A stretch of 64,000 nt of DNA, taken from Piper betle (taxonomy: Eukaryota > Streptophyta > Magnoliopsida > Piperales > Piperaceae). Position 1 is the stretch's first letter. The number at the start of each line of letters is the position of its first letter. The notes below the pieces were generated by a model that made no database searches, was not told the origin of the DNA, and saw only the letters and a list, made by a program, of their open reading frames with translations. Of the stretch, positions 49,519 through 59,723 are shown piece by piece. The DNA lies in contig JAURVB010003251.1 of assembly GCA_033002965.1 (NCBI GenBank), positions 241,700-305,699 on the forward strand, read 5' to 3'. The translations under genes and the position numbers were made by a program.

Positions 49519-51180
49519 ATAACCCGTTGGATAAGCAAACAGCTTCAGGAGTAGCATTAGCATCACCTACTGCACAACCAATGGACGCACTATAATCTTC
49601 AAGACTATTGGAAATGAGCCACGCATCAAAGCTTGGACCATGATGGGATAGAGGGTCGGAATTGGCCGGCTCTAAGTTTGGAGCTGTCAATGTTGAACGG
49701 CCTTCCATTTGCATGAGCAGCTCATCAGAAAGGAAAGACGGAGTCGCTTCTCTCGAGATACCAGATGGTTTATATGTCTGGGGATGAGGAGGCACCACCC
49801 GCATCCCTGCACCATTCGAAGACGCCTGCTGGGCGGTGTGTGCCACCCCTGCAGCACAATTATAGTAAGGTCAAGGAAGAGTTCAGCACTTGAAAGTTTT
49901 TAGTGCAGGACATCTCAACTTGACACAAATGAACACCACCACGTTTTAGTGCAGGACATCTCGACTTGAAACAAATGAACACTACCACGTCACTTCCCAA
50001 CGCAAACCCCTTCATTCAATCACAAGCACAAAATAAATAATTACTTCATGCTTAGATTTTAGGACCATGGTCTAAGGTAAATCACAATTACTATTTGTGG
50101 CTTATGAAGATGACTTGTGATTGACAGATCTGTATTTGTAAGCCTCTGCCAATAATCCTCCAATAGTTTGTGTATAGCAATCTGACGGCCTGTTGCAACC
50201 TCATATCTGCAGCTTGAACAAGTGCATCGTATTTCTTGTTGATCACTTCAATTTCTCTTGCCCGCTCTGTATTTAGTCTCTTTTTCTGTTAGACAAGGAA
50301 GCACACTAAGTGGTAACCTACAGCTATCTACTAATCAAACTAAATAAATTAAAGATAATCATATATTTGCCGGCTAAGAAACAGAATTAAAACCTCATCA
50401 CCTGTCAGTTTAGTAGATAATTCCTTCTGGCGAAGGACTTTTTCCATTTCATTTTGAAGTGGATCTGCTGGAAACAACTGTGGCCTCTCAGTAGCAATCA
50501 TACCATTACTCTGCTGAGGGAGCCTCCTATGTTCCACAACAATTCCATTCCCTATAGCATCTGCTGCTGTTGTTATAAGAGGCGCTTGTGATCCCCCGAT
50601 GGTTCTAGCTACGAAAATTGCATGGTTAGCCCTGCTAATGTTTGTTGAACTAGCATGTCATCTTGCTGTGAGCAACTGGATGCATCAGTCTGTAAGACAT
50701 CACAATCATTTGTTCTTGCTGATCCAGAGTTATAAGATTCAGATGGCAGTGGAACTGTCATACTAACCGTATGCTGCTCAGTGGCGGATGGCATCATACA
50801 TCTCACGTCAGGACCTTCCAAACATTGTCTCCACCACGTGAATTTCCATTATCCATCAAAGATAGATACCTGGTCAATGAAAATGTCAGAACATGATACC
50901 AAGTTTGATCTTGCACATAGAGCAAGATGCTGTTTATGATCTGTAATTCACCAAAGGTACTGATTTCACAAGGACCTGTTTGCTTATTAAATATTTCAGT
51001 ATACGCAACACACACATACCTGTATGTTTACACAATCACACAGACAGACGCACGCACACACACGCGCACACACCTGTGCGTGCGTGCGTATAATCAAATT
51101 ATCAGCTACAAACTCCTGTTTCAAGAAGATGGAAAAAATACTTGCTGCAGTATGCAACTTTAATACCTGACACTCTCTGT
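49519..51180 (-). pseudogene. MOM1-like C-terminal exons
   Basis: Several open segments: 51180-51110 (EKSVQLSSSGNRECQ), about 50870-50612 (WWRQCLEGPDVRCMMPSATE), about 50540-50397 (ATERPQLFPADPLQNEMEKV, donor GATGAG|GTTTTA), about 50290-50200 (KKRLNTERAREIEVINKKYD, ALVQAADMRLQQ) and 49846-49519 (last, ends ATPEAVCLSNGL). The block PADPLQNE-(I/M)E+ followed by a coiled coil is a MOM1 family signature next to the CMM2 region. Exon borders here are approximate. Confidence 0.55.
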
Positions 51181-51232
51181 TGCCAGAAGAAGATAACTGA
51201 ACGCTCTTCTCAACACATGCACCTTCCTTAGA

Positions 51233-51990
51233 TTAGCCTTGCTGCGTAAGTTCACAAGTTGTTTCTCTACCTGGCATCAGTTGATTAGGCTCCACACCAT
51301 CACTTTCAAAAGATGGACAAGAGTTGCAAGATAAGGGGATCCTATCGTTCAAACCATCACATACAGTACTTTCTTCTGCACTGATCCTTATTTCGTCTAT
51401 ATTGAATGGTAGCTCTGATAAAGGGAGCTCATCAAATGAATCACCTAGAGACCCAGCCCTCGCTTCTGGCAACCATTGAGCCTTTATCTTCTTCTCTGCC
51501 CGTCTTTCCTTCCTTTGCTTATCAACAAGAGTTATGAAGCATTTATCCATATGACCCACAAGTTTGCTCAATTTCCTAGAAAGACAAACCTCTGAACCAT
51601 ACTTGTTCTTGAGGTTCTTCCTTAATTCTTCTCTAAGCTCATTGAATAGCTGAATTTCACTGCATTGCCTTCCAAGAATTTGCTGATTTCTAGCATGACA
51701 AATCTGTACAACTCGTGTACAAACTTCAGATACTTTCTCAGAGCTGCTCATCTCAACAACTTCTAGTGCCAAATCCTCACCTTCATCACTGCAGACCTGT
51801 GGATGATCAACTAAGACTTGCTCGCTGCAACTTTTAGAGCTAGGATTACTTTCTTCCTCGTCCCCCACTAACCCTTGTTGACCAATTGATACTCCAAAAT
51901 TGTTTGCTAGCGTTTGATCTGTTCCTGCCAGACTGCTTTTCTGAGGAGTACAAGCCGAGAGTATCTTTAGGTAGGCACGTATCTTTTAAA
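51233..51990 (-). pseudogene. MOM1-like region after the missing helicase
   Basis: Open frame of about 250 codons ending at 51233. Contains CTPQKSSLAGTDQTLANNF, an acidic stretch, and a helical region with FNELREELRKNLKNKYGSE and LVDKQRKERRAEKKIKAQW. The basic coiled-coil character and position fit the part C-terminal to the SNF2-like domain of MOM1 proteins. Homology of this exon is inferred mainly from position and the neighbouring exons. Confidence 0.5.
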
Positions 51991-53466
51991 ACCTTTTGCT
52001 TATTTTGCAAATCTTTAAATAAGGCAGAATATTTAAAGGTGAGTTCCAAAGTCAAACATACAATTTCCACGTGGAAGATACTCAATCCTTTATAGGCATC
52101 AGTTTCGTGTTCACAAAGGTAAACTACACAAGAATCAATATTCTAACCTAATTTTCATCTCAATCTGTCCAAAAACTTCTTAGCAATACAAACTCTAAGA
52201 CTTGACACATTAAACATGTTCACACAATGAAGAAAGTTCCAACAACCACACCAAATAGGCCAAAGGCCTAGAAGAGCCATGGTTTTCTCCCAGTTCGTCC
52301 TGAGAAGATTTTGGTTTCTGAATTGGTTTGTATTTTACTTGATTTAGGAGTCTTTCATTTCAGTCCTAATTGTTTTATTATATTTCCCTTTAGAAATACT
52401 ACTATGTTTAGAAGCTTCTTAGCCCGTAACCATACTTGTATTAGGAACATAGTTCAATTTGGTAAAGGAGAAGACAGCTCAATAAATGCATGTTCATGCC
52501 CACAGCCAGACTTGTGCTTACTATGAAGTTAATTTTTGCCTACTCCAATTTCTACTTTTAAATGGCTATTTTTATTCTTTATTTTAATTTCTTAGGCTTA
52601 CATTTGTGTTCTAGTAAGTTATCTAGCAGAATAGTAGTATACTTGCTTAAGAACACTTGCAGGGCGACCTGTGAGCCAATGTTATCACCTTTACTACTAA
52701 GATGTTTTCTCTTGGTCAAAAGCTTTACCGTACTAAGGCAAATTTGCTTCCTCAGACCAGAGGCACGTGATCAGACAGAAAGTGAGGAAGCTAAATATGG
52801 ATCCATTGCCAATGCAGCACTGATATGGCATCATTAAAAATGTACTTCGTAAAAAATGGTTTGCCTTAGTTGGAAGTGCAGTCTAACAATAAGGCATCCA
52901 TTCACATAGCTTCTGATCCTAAAATTCATAAGAAGAATACACAAATAGTCACTAATTTTCACCACATACTGGATATGTTCAAAGTACGGGATTATTCACC
53001 ACCAACTGATAACTAATAGACTTTCAAGAAAAAAAATGAAAACTAATAGACAAGTAGCTGATATGCTCGCTAAATATTTCTAAGGATTGATACAATAAGT
53101 ATATTAGTTTTCGCATACCCAACCTCAGGTTATGGGAAACATTTGACATGGTTAACTTACAAGTCTGACCATGGTGCCAGATTGCTTATATTGATTGTGT
53201 CCTAGCATTGCTCAGAGTTGACTATTGTTAACAAAGCGCTAAGTAATTCTGTTGTCAGCTTATTAGATTCGCTATCAAACAGGAATTTCACAACTGCCAG
53301 TAATTTATCTTATTTTTCCTAGAAGAATGAATACACAGTCTCTTTCACCTTCAATCTCTTCTCCAATTCTAACTTCTCAAGAAACCAGTATCATACTTTG
53401 CACATTATTAGACAAACAGCAGCCTAGATATAGCTTAGTCTAAAGAAGTGAATCTTTCTTTCTAAC
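51866..53466. other. Region where the MOM1 helicase exons should be
   Basis: About 1.4 kb (52000-53466) separates the chromodomain exon from the next MOM1-like exon. Neither strand shows SNF2 motifs such as DEAQ/DEGH-like boxes or long coherent frames. It contains T-rich plus-strand sequence at 52300-52640 of unknown origin. Confidence 0.5.
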
Positions 53467-53594
53467 CTTATTCTGGTGGACTTCTTTCTTGAAATCGTCA
53501 AGGAGAACTGGTGCTTCTTCTAAAAGCTGCCCTTCCGGAAGCCAACAATTATGAACATAAGCAAGGCCTTTGTATTTTACAAGATATTGTTTCT
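53467..53594 (-). pseudogene. MOM1-like chromodomain exon
   Basis: 128 nt between AGCCAG and AATAAG|GTTAG, encoding KQYLVKYKGLAYVHNCWLP then EGQLLEEAPVLLDDFKKEV. The motif YLVKYKGLA-x-VHN-x-W is characteristic of MOM1-type chromodomain segments. The next conserved segment (a W-x-x-EWT-x-PHRLL-type motif) and the helicase were not found. Confidence 0.85.
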
Positions 53595-53705
53595 CTGGCT
53601 TCCCCAAAGCAAGAAGATAACAAATGTTAAAAGAAAGCATATCCATACATGAAACAAGTCAATGAGAAAACAGATGGAAGTTCTTTTATGTCATGTAAAT
53701 ACAAC

Positions 53706-53891
53706 CTCCATTGGCAGATTCTCTGACATCACATATGATCTAAATTCCTGGGGATGCCGAATGCACACCAAATTTAACCATCTTTAAGATGCAAAGTTGA
53801 CAATACCGAGCTCCAAGTGGAATAACTGATAAAAGAGGGATCAAAACATGACAGATGATAGCTTCTTAGGCAGCCTTTGGCATTACAGCAT
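53706..53891 (-). pseudogene. MOM1-like PHD-finger exon with frameshift and stop
   Basis: Starts after TTTTTTACAG and reads CCNAKGCLRSYHLSCFDPS (zinc ligands C, C, H, C). The frame must then shift to read IPLGARYCQLCILKMVKFG, which holds the last Cys pair. A TAG follows GVHSASPGI, then DVRESANG reaches the donor. The pattern C-C-xxKGC-x-x-x-YH-x-x-C is that of MOM1/CHD-type PHD fingers, which bind histone tails. Confidence 0.75.
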
Positions 53892-54262
53892 CTGTAAAAA
53901 ATATTCCATCATTAACAACATTAGAGTAAAAATCGGTAACAATGTTGACAAGATAGCAACATCATAGACAGTATGAAACATTAAAATTCAAAGCATATAG
54001 TACAATTTTTTTAACTGCAATATAAACTACAATTTGGTTTTAATCTGACTATGATATTAATTGCATAACACTCCATCGTCGAAGTAGTGAAAACTTCAAA
54101 TTGAGAATGCAAATTAAATTCAACAAAAAGTTAATCAAAACAATAACTTCAGCTATGAACTTACTATAAGACCAAGTGAAGCATGTAAAATTGAATTATA
54201 ATAGGAAATTCCAAATTTTATTAAAGACCAATACAAAAATTCATATTCTTACAGAAGGAAAA

Positions 54263-55144
54263 TTTTTCTGCAGTTGATTCTGTGCTTGTGACTTATATCT
54301 TCAAAAAGCAAAATTTTCAAGTTTGAAATCAATATTTTGCTGAGCTAAAATTTCCCAACTACTAGCATGCAAACTCAAAATTTTGACTTTCGAAGGCAAA
54401 ATACATAAGCACCAAATGAACTACATAAGAATTAAGAACATTCCATGTTAACATGAAGAAAAAATTTTGGTATTCCCCATCCCCATTTGTCTATTACTTC
54501 TTGGTTGGCACATGAATTTTAGATTAATTTTTTTTCATTCTTTGTGCTTTCAATGAAACTCTATGTTAATAATTCAAAGCCCAATTTCCCACTGTAAGGG
54601 AAAATGTGATCTTACAAAAATATCATCATGCAGAAAATACCTACTCGGGGACCAAATCTAGAAGATACTAATTTTCCTGAACATATATCACAGTAATACC
54701 AGGAATAAAAAAAGCCTGAACTTATTTACTTAACAAACCGGGAATAATGATAATTTTGCCCAATTACATTCTCCCTTACAGAAGGAAAATTTTCTTCAAA
54801 TTACTAACACAATTTTCACTGAAAGCAAAAAGAATGAAAACAATTAAAATGAAAATTCATGTACCAACCAAGATATAACAGGCAAATGGGGATTAGGAAT
54901 ACCAAAATTTGTTACTTCATGCACGTCTTCTTTTTTTTTGGTTACTAATAAAACTCCTGAATCGTGTTAACATGGAATGTTCTTAATTCTTATGCAGTTC
55001 AATTCGTTGCTTCTCTAGTATGCCTTCAAAAAGTCAAATTTTGAAGTTTGCATGCAAGAAATTTGGGAAATTTTAGCTTAACAAACTCCAAAATTTTGCC
55101 TTTTGAAGGCATAACTCACAAGCAAATAATCATCTGCAGAAAAA
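54263..55144. repeat. Large inverted repeat (arms about 350-380 bp, spacer about 155 bp)
   Basis: Left arm 54263-54609 and right arm 54765-55144 are diverged reverse complements. Outer ends tttttctgcag / ctgcagaaaaa; matching inner words taagaattaagaacattcca / tggaatgttcttaattctta, cttggttggcacatgaatttt / gaaaattcatgtaccaacc, and actgtaaggga / tcccttacag. Each arm itself contains a smaller inverted repeat (gccttcaaaaagtcaaattt ... aaattttgccttttgaaggc in the right arm). It lies in the intron between the two PHD-encoding exons of the MOM1-like gene. Likely a foldback element or two MITE copies in opposite orientation. Confidence 0.85.
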
Positions 55145-55662
55145 TATCCCATAATATTAACAATAGAAAGACACTTTGGTGAATACAAATTCCAAACATT
55201 ACAGTAGCATTGTAAAAAAATAAGCACAAACTAGCAAGTAAGATCCAAAATCTTCACAAGGCTCATAGCCATATCACATACACCATAAAAATCAATGTCA
55301 GGGTCAACAACAAGAATTTAATAGCACTGATTGATTGATCAAATTTTTATATTAATGGCACAAAAGCTATGCAGAAACAAAGTGGCAAGTTTTTATGTTA
55401 AATGCCCATCTTTTCCCAAACCTTGTGACAGGATAAAACAAGATGAAGTTTTAGCATCAACAAACTCTCCAAATTCAGCTTGCCTCATGGAAACCAGATC
55501 AAAATATCCTCACAAGGCCTATAGATAAAACTGTTGAACCAAACATATTCAAAAAAATTAATGCTGACAGGTGCAGGCAAGTAAAGATTCCTCTGACAAT
55601 TATGTTCAGAATATACTCATTCCATTGTTTCACTAAAATGCAGATACTGATTGTCACCGTAC

Positions 55663-56215
55663 CTTTTGGTTGTCATACGCAGGACAAGCATCTACAGGTT
55701 TTTCATTATAATTCCCAAAGCTGGAGTTCATAATATTGTTTGTATAATCTCTTGCGCTTGATGAGAAAATAGAATTATTATCTTGGAAGCCGACTCAGAA
55801 GCATCTCTTGTTTCTGGAATAGAACATACAACAATCATTTCTGAAGAAGTGACAAAGATGGGTCCTGCATCTGGCAAAGCTCTTGTAGCCAAGTCAACCA
55901 CTTTGGTCATTTCCATTACTTCTACTCTCCACGACTCTTTCACCTCCAAACCATTTGATGAACATGACAATTCTTTATCTGATTCACATACATTCTCCGA
56001 CAAATTTCGGTCTTTCCTATTGAAATTTGTGACCTCAATGTCTAGACAGCCTGATAATTTGATATCTTCTTCATTTCTATTATTAGCATCCCTCTCTTTC
56101 AGATCTTTCTCCTTTTTGATGTTACTAACATCCATAGTATCCTTACAAACTAAAAGATTACTAGTTTCATCGCTCTCTAGCAGCACAACTTTCCCTTTTG
56201 AGAAGTTATCATTAC
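55663..56215 (-). pseudogene. MOM1-like exon before the PHD finger
   Basis: Joins the previous exon in frame (SSLG-NDNFSKGK). An acidic region follows (EKDLKERDANNRNEED). The frame hits a stop at 55728, but a shifted frame from about 55795 reads GFQDNNSIFSSSARD and ends VDACPAYDNQK at a good donor (AAAG|GTACGG). The last part looks like the start of the PHD with its second zinc Cys changed to Tyr. Confidence 0.5.
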
Positions 56216-56563
56216 CTAGCATAGCAATAAAACAGCAGTTAACATGACAGGATATAAAATGTAAGCAAAAAAGACACTAAAACTCAGTAACTATTCAACA
56301 CCAGCAAGGGCAAAAATAATACTGCAATAATAAATAATGTAATAATACCAAGAGAACCAAGAGCATGTATCATAAAAAGAAAAATTTAGCCAGACCAACA
56401 TAAATTCACTAAACCATATGCACAGATGCTTCAGTGGCAAATTGACAACAGCTGATCAGAATAAAAAGAGCATAATAAGAATTTCTAGTCGCCTCACTAG
56501 AAGGAAAAAATCATAAGACTGGCTAATAATCTCTCTCATTACTCTTATACAAGCATGCTTTAC

Positions 56564-57163
56564 CTAGGCTGCTAGCCATCATTGCTTGTGCCGTAAAAAA
56601 TTTTCTGTACGAACAAGCGTCAAATCTTTTCTTTCTTGCTTGCTCTACACTATTTGCTGACTGCATTTCTACTTCCTTCAAACCAATTTCCATTGAAGAG
56701 CTTGCCCTCTTACCCAGACGTATTTGTTCATTACCATCTAGATTATTTGATTCTAATGATGCTGTAATCGTCCCAGATTCTTTAGACCCAGCAGAGCTAG
56801 AACCCTTCTCAGACCTTTTGGCATGGGCAGAGCTAGAACAGTTCTGCTTGTTGTGTTTCTCAAGCTTGGTTGGTGATTGTGGCATGCTTCTCTTCTTCTC
56901 AGACTTGGGTGTCTTCTTCAAATGAGAATTTTCCCAACTTATGTTCAAAAGCCTCTCAGACTTCCTTAAACATGGAGATGGACTCAATGAATCCTGTTTC
57001 TTCAGGCCACTAGTGGATCTTCTCAATTTAGTGTTTGGTAATGTGGAACTAGAATCAGCCATCTTACGACACGTAGATTTGCCACCACTGTTCTTGGCAG
57101 AAAGATTATTATTTTTGTCACCCGTTTCTTTTTGGATAGCTGAGCGTGTAACACTTGGCACTG
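56564..57163 (-). pseudogene. MOM1-like N-terminal basic exon
   Basis: 600 nt between acceptor CGTGTAG and donor CTAG|GTAAAGC. Encodes a Ser/Lys-rich, probably disordered segment (KLRRSTSGLKKQDSLSPSP, LRKSERLLNISWENSHLKK) ending with ARKKRFDACSYRKFFT, like the conserved K-R-x-x-x-x-x-Y-x-x-x-F motif of MOM1 relatives. The frame is open throughout. Confidence 0.6.
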
Positions 57164-57239
57164 CTACACGAGGAAGAACATGCAAAAATAAATAAATAAA
57201 TAAATATATATACACACCATCCTTCCATCCCATGAAACT

Positions 57240-57810
57240 AACACTGGTACATGCTCAAAATTCCCTAATGCAAATTTTAAATTATATACTCATTGAAAAA
57301 TCGATTGATAATTACATAAAGATAAAATCCTTAACAAGCTACATTTTCTTTTACAAGCAGACACCTTCAAAGTGACACTGTTACATCTTCAAATTCTCTA
57401 ACCCTCATGCAAACTCTACATTCTGCACTCTCTTAAACAATTGATCAATGACTGAATAAAGATCAAAACCTTCACAAGCCAATTTTCCTGTCACTGTTGC
57501 GCACCTTCAAGAAAAAGAAAGAAAGAAATATATCATTCTTACATACTTTGTAGACACTCTTTATCATGCTCAAATTCCTTCCCCGATGCAAAATCTGGAT
57601 CACACACTCTCTAGACAACTAATCAAGATGATTTCATAAGGATCCAAACCTTCACAAGCTAATTTTCCTCTCACTAATATAGACAACTTCAAAACTGGCA
57701 CAGTATGAAATGCTCAAACTCACTATAAATTCTAATGCAAACTCTAGATTATATACTCAGCGATTGCATGTACAAAGATCAAAAGCATTCACTAACAAAA
57801 TTTTCTCTCC
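57240..57810. repeat. Four diverged tandem repeats, about 115-150 bp
   Basis: Units begin near 57250, 57386, 57567 and 57708. Each has atgctcaaattcc-like and aatgcaaactctaga-like words, then an attgat...ataaagatcaaaaccttc stretch and caagctaattttcctc. They lie upstream of the recognised MOM1-like exons, probably in its first intron or leader. Confidence 0.7.
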
Positions 57811-58210
57811 CCAACCCCATGCAAACTCCAGAGTTCCATGGTTTGCAATGTCCGTGCCGTAGGGTAGACGGCACGAAAGTCCGCCCGCAATACGATATCG
57901 GGGATGATATGTCACCCGTAAGCCGGCGTGGAGTAACCGCCGCCGCGGATATAGGGGGTTAAAAAAGCTTGCCTGCCATGAAAATGGGAAGGTACTCGCC
58001 GGAGAAGTCGGTGGGCGGCATCGGAATGGTAGCGCCGTCATCTTCTTCAACTGTCCGTCGATGGGGGAAGACAGTAGGGCGAGAGAGGAAGGAGGAGACC
58101 GAGGTCGACTGATTGGTTTGGTGAAATCGAGTGATGGCGAGGGAGAGATGTTAATTGGCGGATGTGGCCGTGACGGCCATGGCCGGGGGAAGGGAGGAGG
58201 TGGCTTAAGC
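57811..58210 (-). promoter_or_regulatory. GC-rich block, possible MOM1-like first exon/promoter
   Basis: A GC-rich, CpG-containing island between the tandem repeats and the hAT-like element. It is where a leader exon of the minus-strand MOM1-like gene would be expected. A short minus-strand frame begins MPPTDFSGEYLPIFMAG, but no join to the next exon can be shown. Confidence 0.3.
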
Positions 58211-58520
58211 CTCCCTCCTACGGGTGCTAACTGAGCGAGCCGTTCGAGTTCGGCTTGAATAGTTTGAAATTCGTTCGAACTCGACTCGAGATCGAACGAG
58301 TTTTGGACATACATGCTCGAGTTCGACTCAAATATCTTTTATGTGTTCGAGTTCGACTCGAGCTCGAATATACTTAAACTGCTTAATTTTTATGAGCTCG
58401 TTCGCCAGCTCGATTAAAAGTCAAAAGTACTTCACTTCAAAAAAATGAGGCCAATGTGGTTTGAACCCACAACCTTGAAATCAAGGTGAATACTTACCAT
58501 CTTAACTATCTACTTCTTTG

Positions 58521-59385
58521 CATGGTTGCATGAATCGGAATCGGAATCGGAATCGGTTTTCCGGTGAATCGGAATCGGAATCGGAATCGGTCAGAATCGG
58601 CCAAGAATCGGTTCAGTTGAATCGGTCTAAATTAATTTAATCAATCATATATAATAATTTGACAATTCATATTATAAATATATTAAAATTAGGTATTGAT
58701 GTTATTTGATATTATTCTGTGTATTATAGTTTATGATATTTTTAAATATTTTTTAAGATTTTTTTAAATTATTTAGAATTAATTATTATTTTTGACTCGA
58801 GTTAGACTCGAGTCAACTTTTAATTACGAGAATGCCACCCTCCGCTCTTTACCCCCTCCACCGCCGGCGGCCCGGTCGGCGGCGGCCCGTGGCCGGCGGC
58901 GGCCTCGCGGCGGAAGCGCGGCGGAATCGCGAAGGATCGCGGCGGAATCACGGCGGATCGCGGCGGAATCACGGACGGCGGAAGGGCGGAGCGGAATCGG
59001 GTACAACGTCGGACGGCGGAAGCGCGGCGGAGGGCGGAGCTGAGGTCGGAATCGGGCGGCGGTGGCGTGGTCGGACGGAGCCGCGGTCGGACGGCGGAAG
59101 CGCGGCGGAGGGCGGCGGAGCGAACGCGACGGCGGAGCGGGGAGACCGGGTAGGTTTTTAAATCCAAATTACCATTTTACCCATGCTTAAATAATTTAAT
59201 AAAAATCATACCTAGGGTATTTTGGTAATTTCATAAAAAAACCGATTCCGATTTAAATCGGCCGATTCCGATTCCGATTTAAATCGGTCGGAATCGGCCG
59301 AACTCGGCCGATTCCGGGGCCGATTCGGGGCCGACCGAGTCGGCCCCGAAATCGGATCGGCGCGGCGCCGATTCGTGCAACAGTG
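58521..59385. mobile_element. Inner hAT-like element, 865 bp, different family
   Basis: Ends CATGGTTGCATGAATCGG and CCGATTCGTGCAACAGTG, with a perfect 8-bp target duplication CTTCTTTG (58513-58520 and 59386-59393). Subterminal gaatcggaatcgg arrays occur at both ends in inverted orientation. The middle has a palindrome (58792-58816) and a GC-rich core (58840-59155) with cggcggaagcgcggcgga repeats, open in several frames by composition. Removing it restores continuity with the 31382 copy across ...ctttgttattatat.... Confidence 0.95.
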
Positions 59386-59420
59386 CTTCTTTGTTATTAT
59401 ATTGCATATATATATATATA

Positions 59421-59473
59421 TAATATAATATAATATAATATAATATAATATAATATAATATAATATAATATAA
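59421..59473. repeat. (TAATA)n microsatellite
   Basis: More than ten perfect pentanucleotide units inside the outer hAT-like element, next to a TA run (59406-59420). The related copy at 31382-31939 has only a short TA/TAATA run at the matching place. Confidence 0.95.
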
Positions 59474-59723
59474 AGACTATATTATTATATTATTTTATCG
59501 AGTCGAGTTCGAATCGAGCTACGAGTCGAGTTCGAGTCGATTTCGAGTTATAACCGAGTCGAGTCGAGTCGAACACGACCTTGCTCAAGCTTAGCTCGTA
59601 AGATTCGAGTTCGAGTCGAGTTCGAGTCGAGCATTTAAATGTCGAGTTTCGAGTCGAGTCAAGCCGAGCCGAACGCTAAATGCTCACGAGCTGGCTCGCT
59701 CAATTAGCAACCCTACTCCCTCC

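Larger units (their letters stand above)
49519..57163 (-). pseudogene. MOM1: MOM1-like transcriptional silencing factor, broken
   Basis: Minus-strand exons fit MOM1-type proteins (Arabidopsis MORPHEUS MOLECULE 1, needed for silencing without loss of DNA methylation): N-terminal basic exons, a PHD finger, a chromodomain and a coiled C-terminal part with PADPLQNEMEKVLRQKE and NTEREIEV-like helices. Frame joins are precise at 56564/56215 (SSLG-NDNFSKG) and 53706/53594 (ANGE-KQYLVKYKG), so this was a real gene. Decay signs: a probable frame change at about 55790, Cys-to-Tyr in the first PHD zinc pair (DACPAY), a frameshift inside the PHD, a stop after VKFGVHSASPGI, and no SNF2/helicase sequence in the 1.4 kb between the chromodomain exon and 52000. 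The true first exon is not identified. An alternative is a shortened, still expressed paralogue, but the PHD stop argues against that. Confidence 0.7.
58219..59715. mobile_element. Outer non-autonomous hAT-like element (contains a nested element)
   Basis: Ends TACGGGTGCTAACTGAG and CTCAATTAGCAACCCTA, with a perfect 8-bp target duplication CTCCCTCC (58211-58218 and 59716-59723). Without the nested insertion and its duplication it is about 624 bp, close to the 558-bp inverted copy at 31382-31939. The left part matches that copy's right end (cgaactcgactcgagatcg, catacatgctcgagttcgac, taaaagtcaaaagtactt). No transposase. Confidence 0.93.

Noticed and set aside
51030..51090. CA/CG-rich stretch with open frame
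   Set aside because: It is an imperfect (CA)n microsatellite within the MOM1-like locus.
58445..58500. Possible tRNA gene (minus strand, GTGGGTTCAAACCACA)
   Set aside because: Only a T-arm-like hairpin and a short second hairpin are visible; there is no full cloverleaf or acceptor stem, and it lies inside a transposon.
58792..59167. Arg/Ser/Gly-rich frames in the inner hAT-like element
   Set aside because: Composition-driven; no transposase motif and repeats of cggcggaa explain them.
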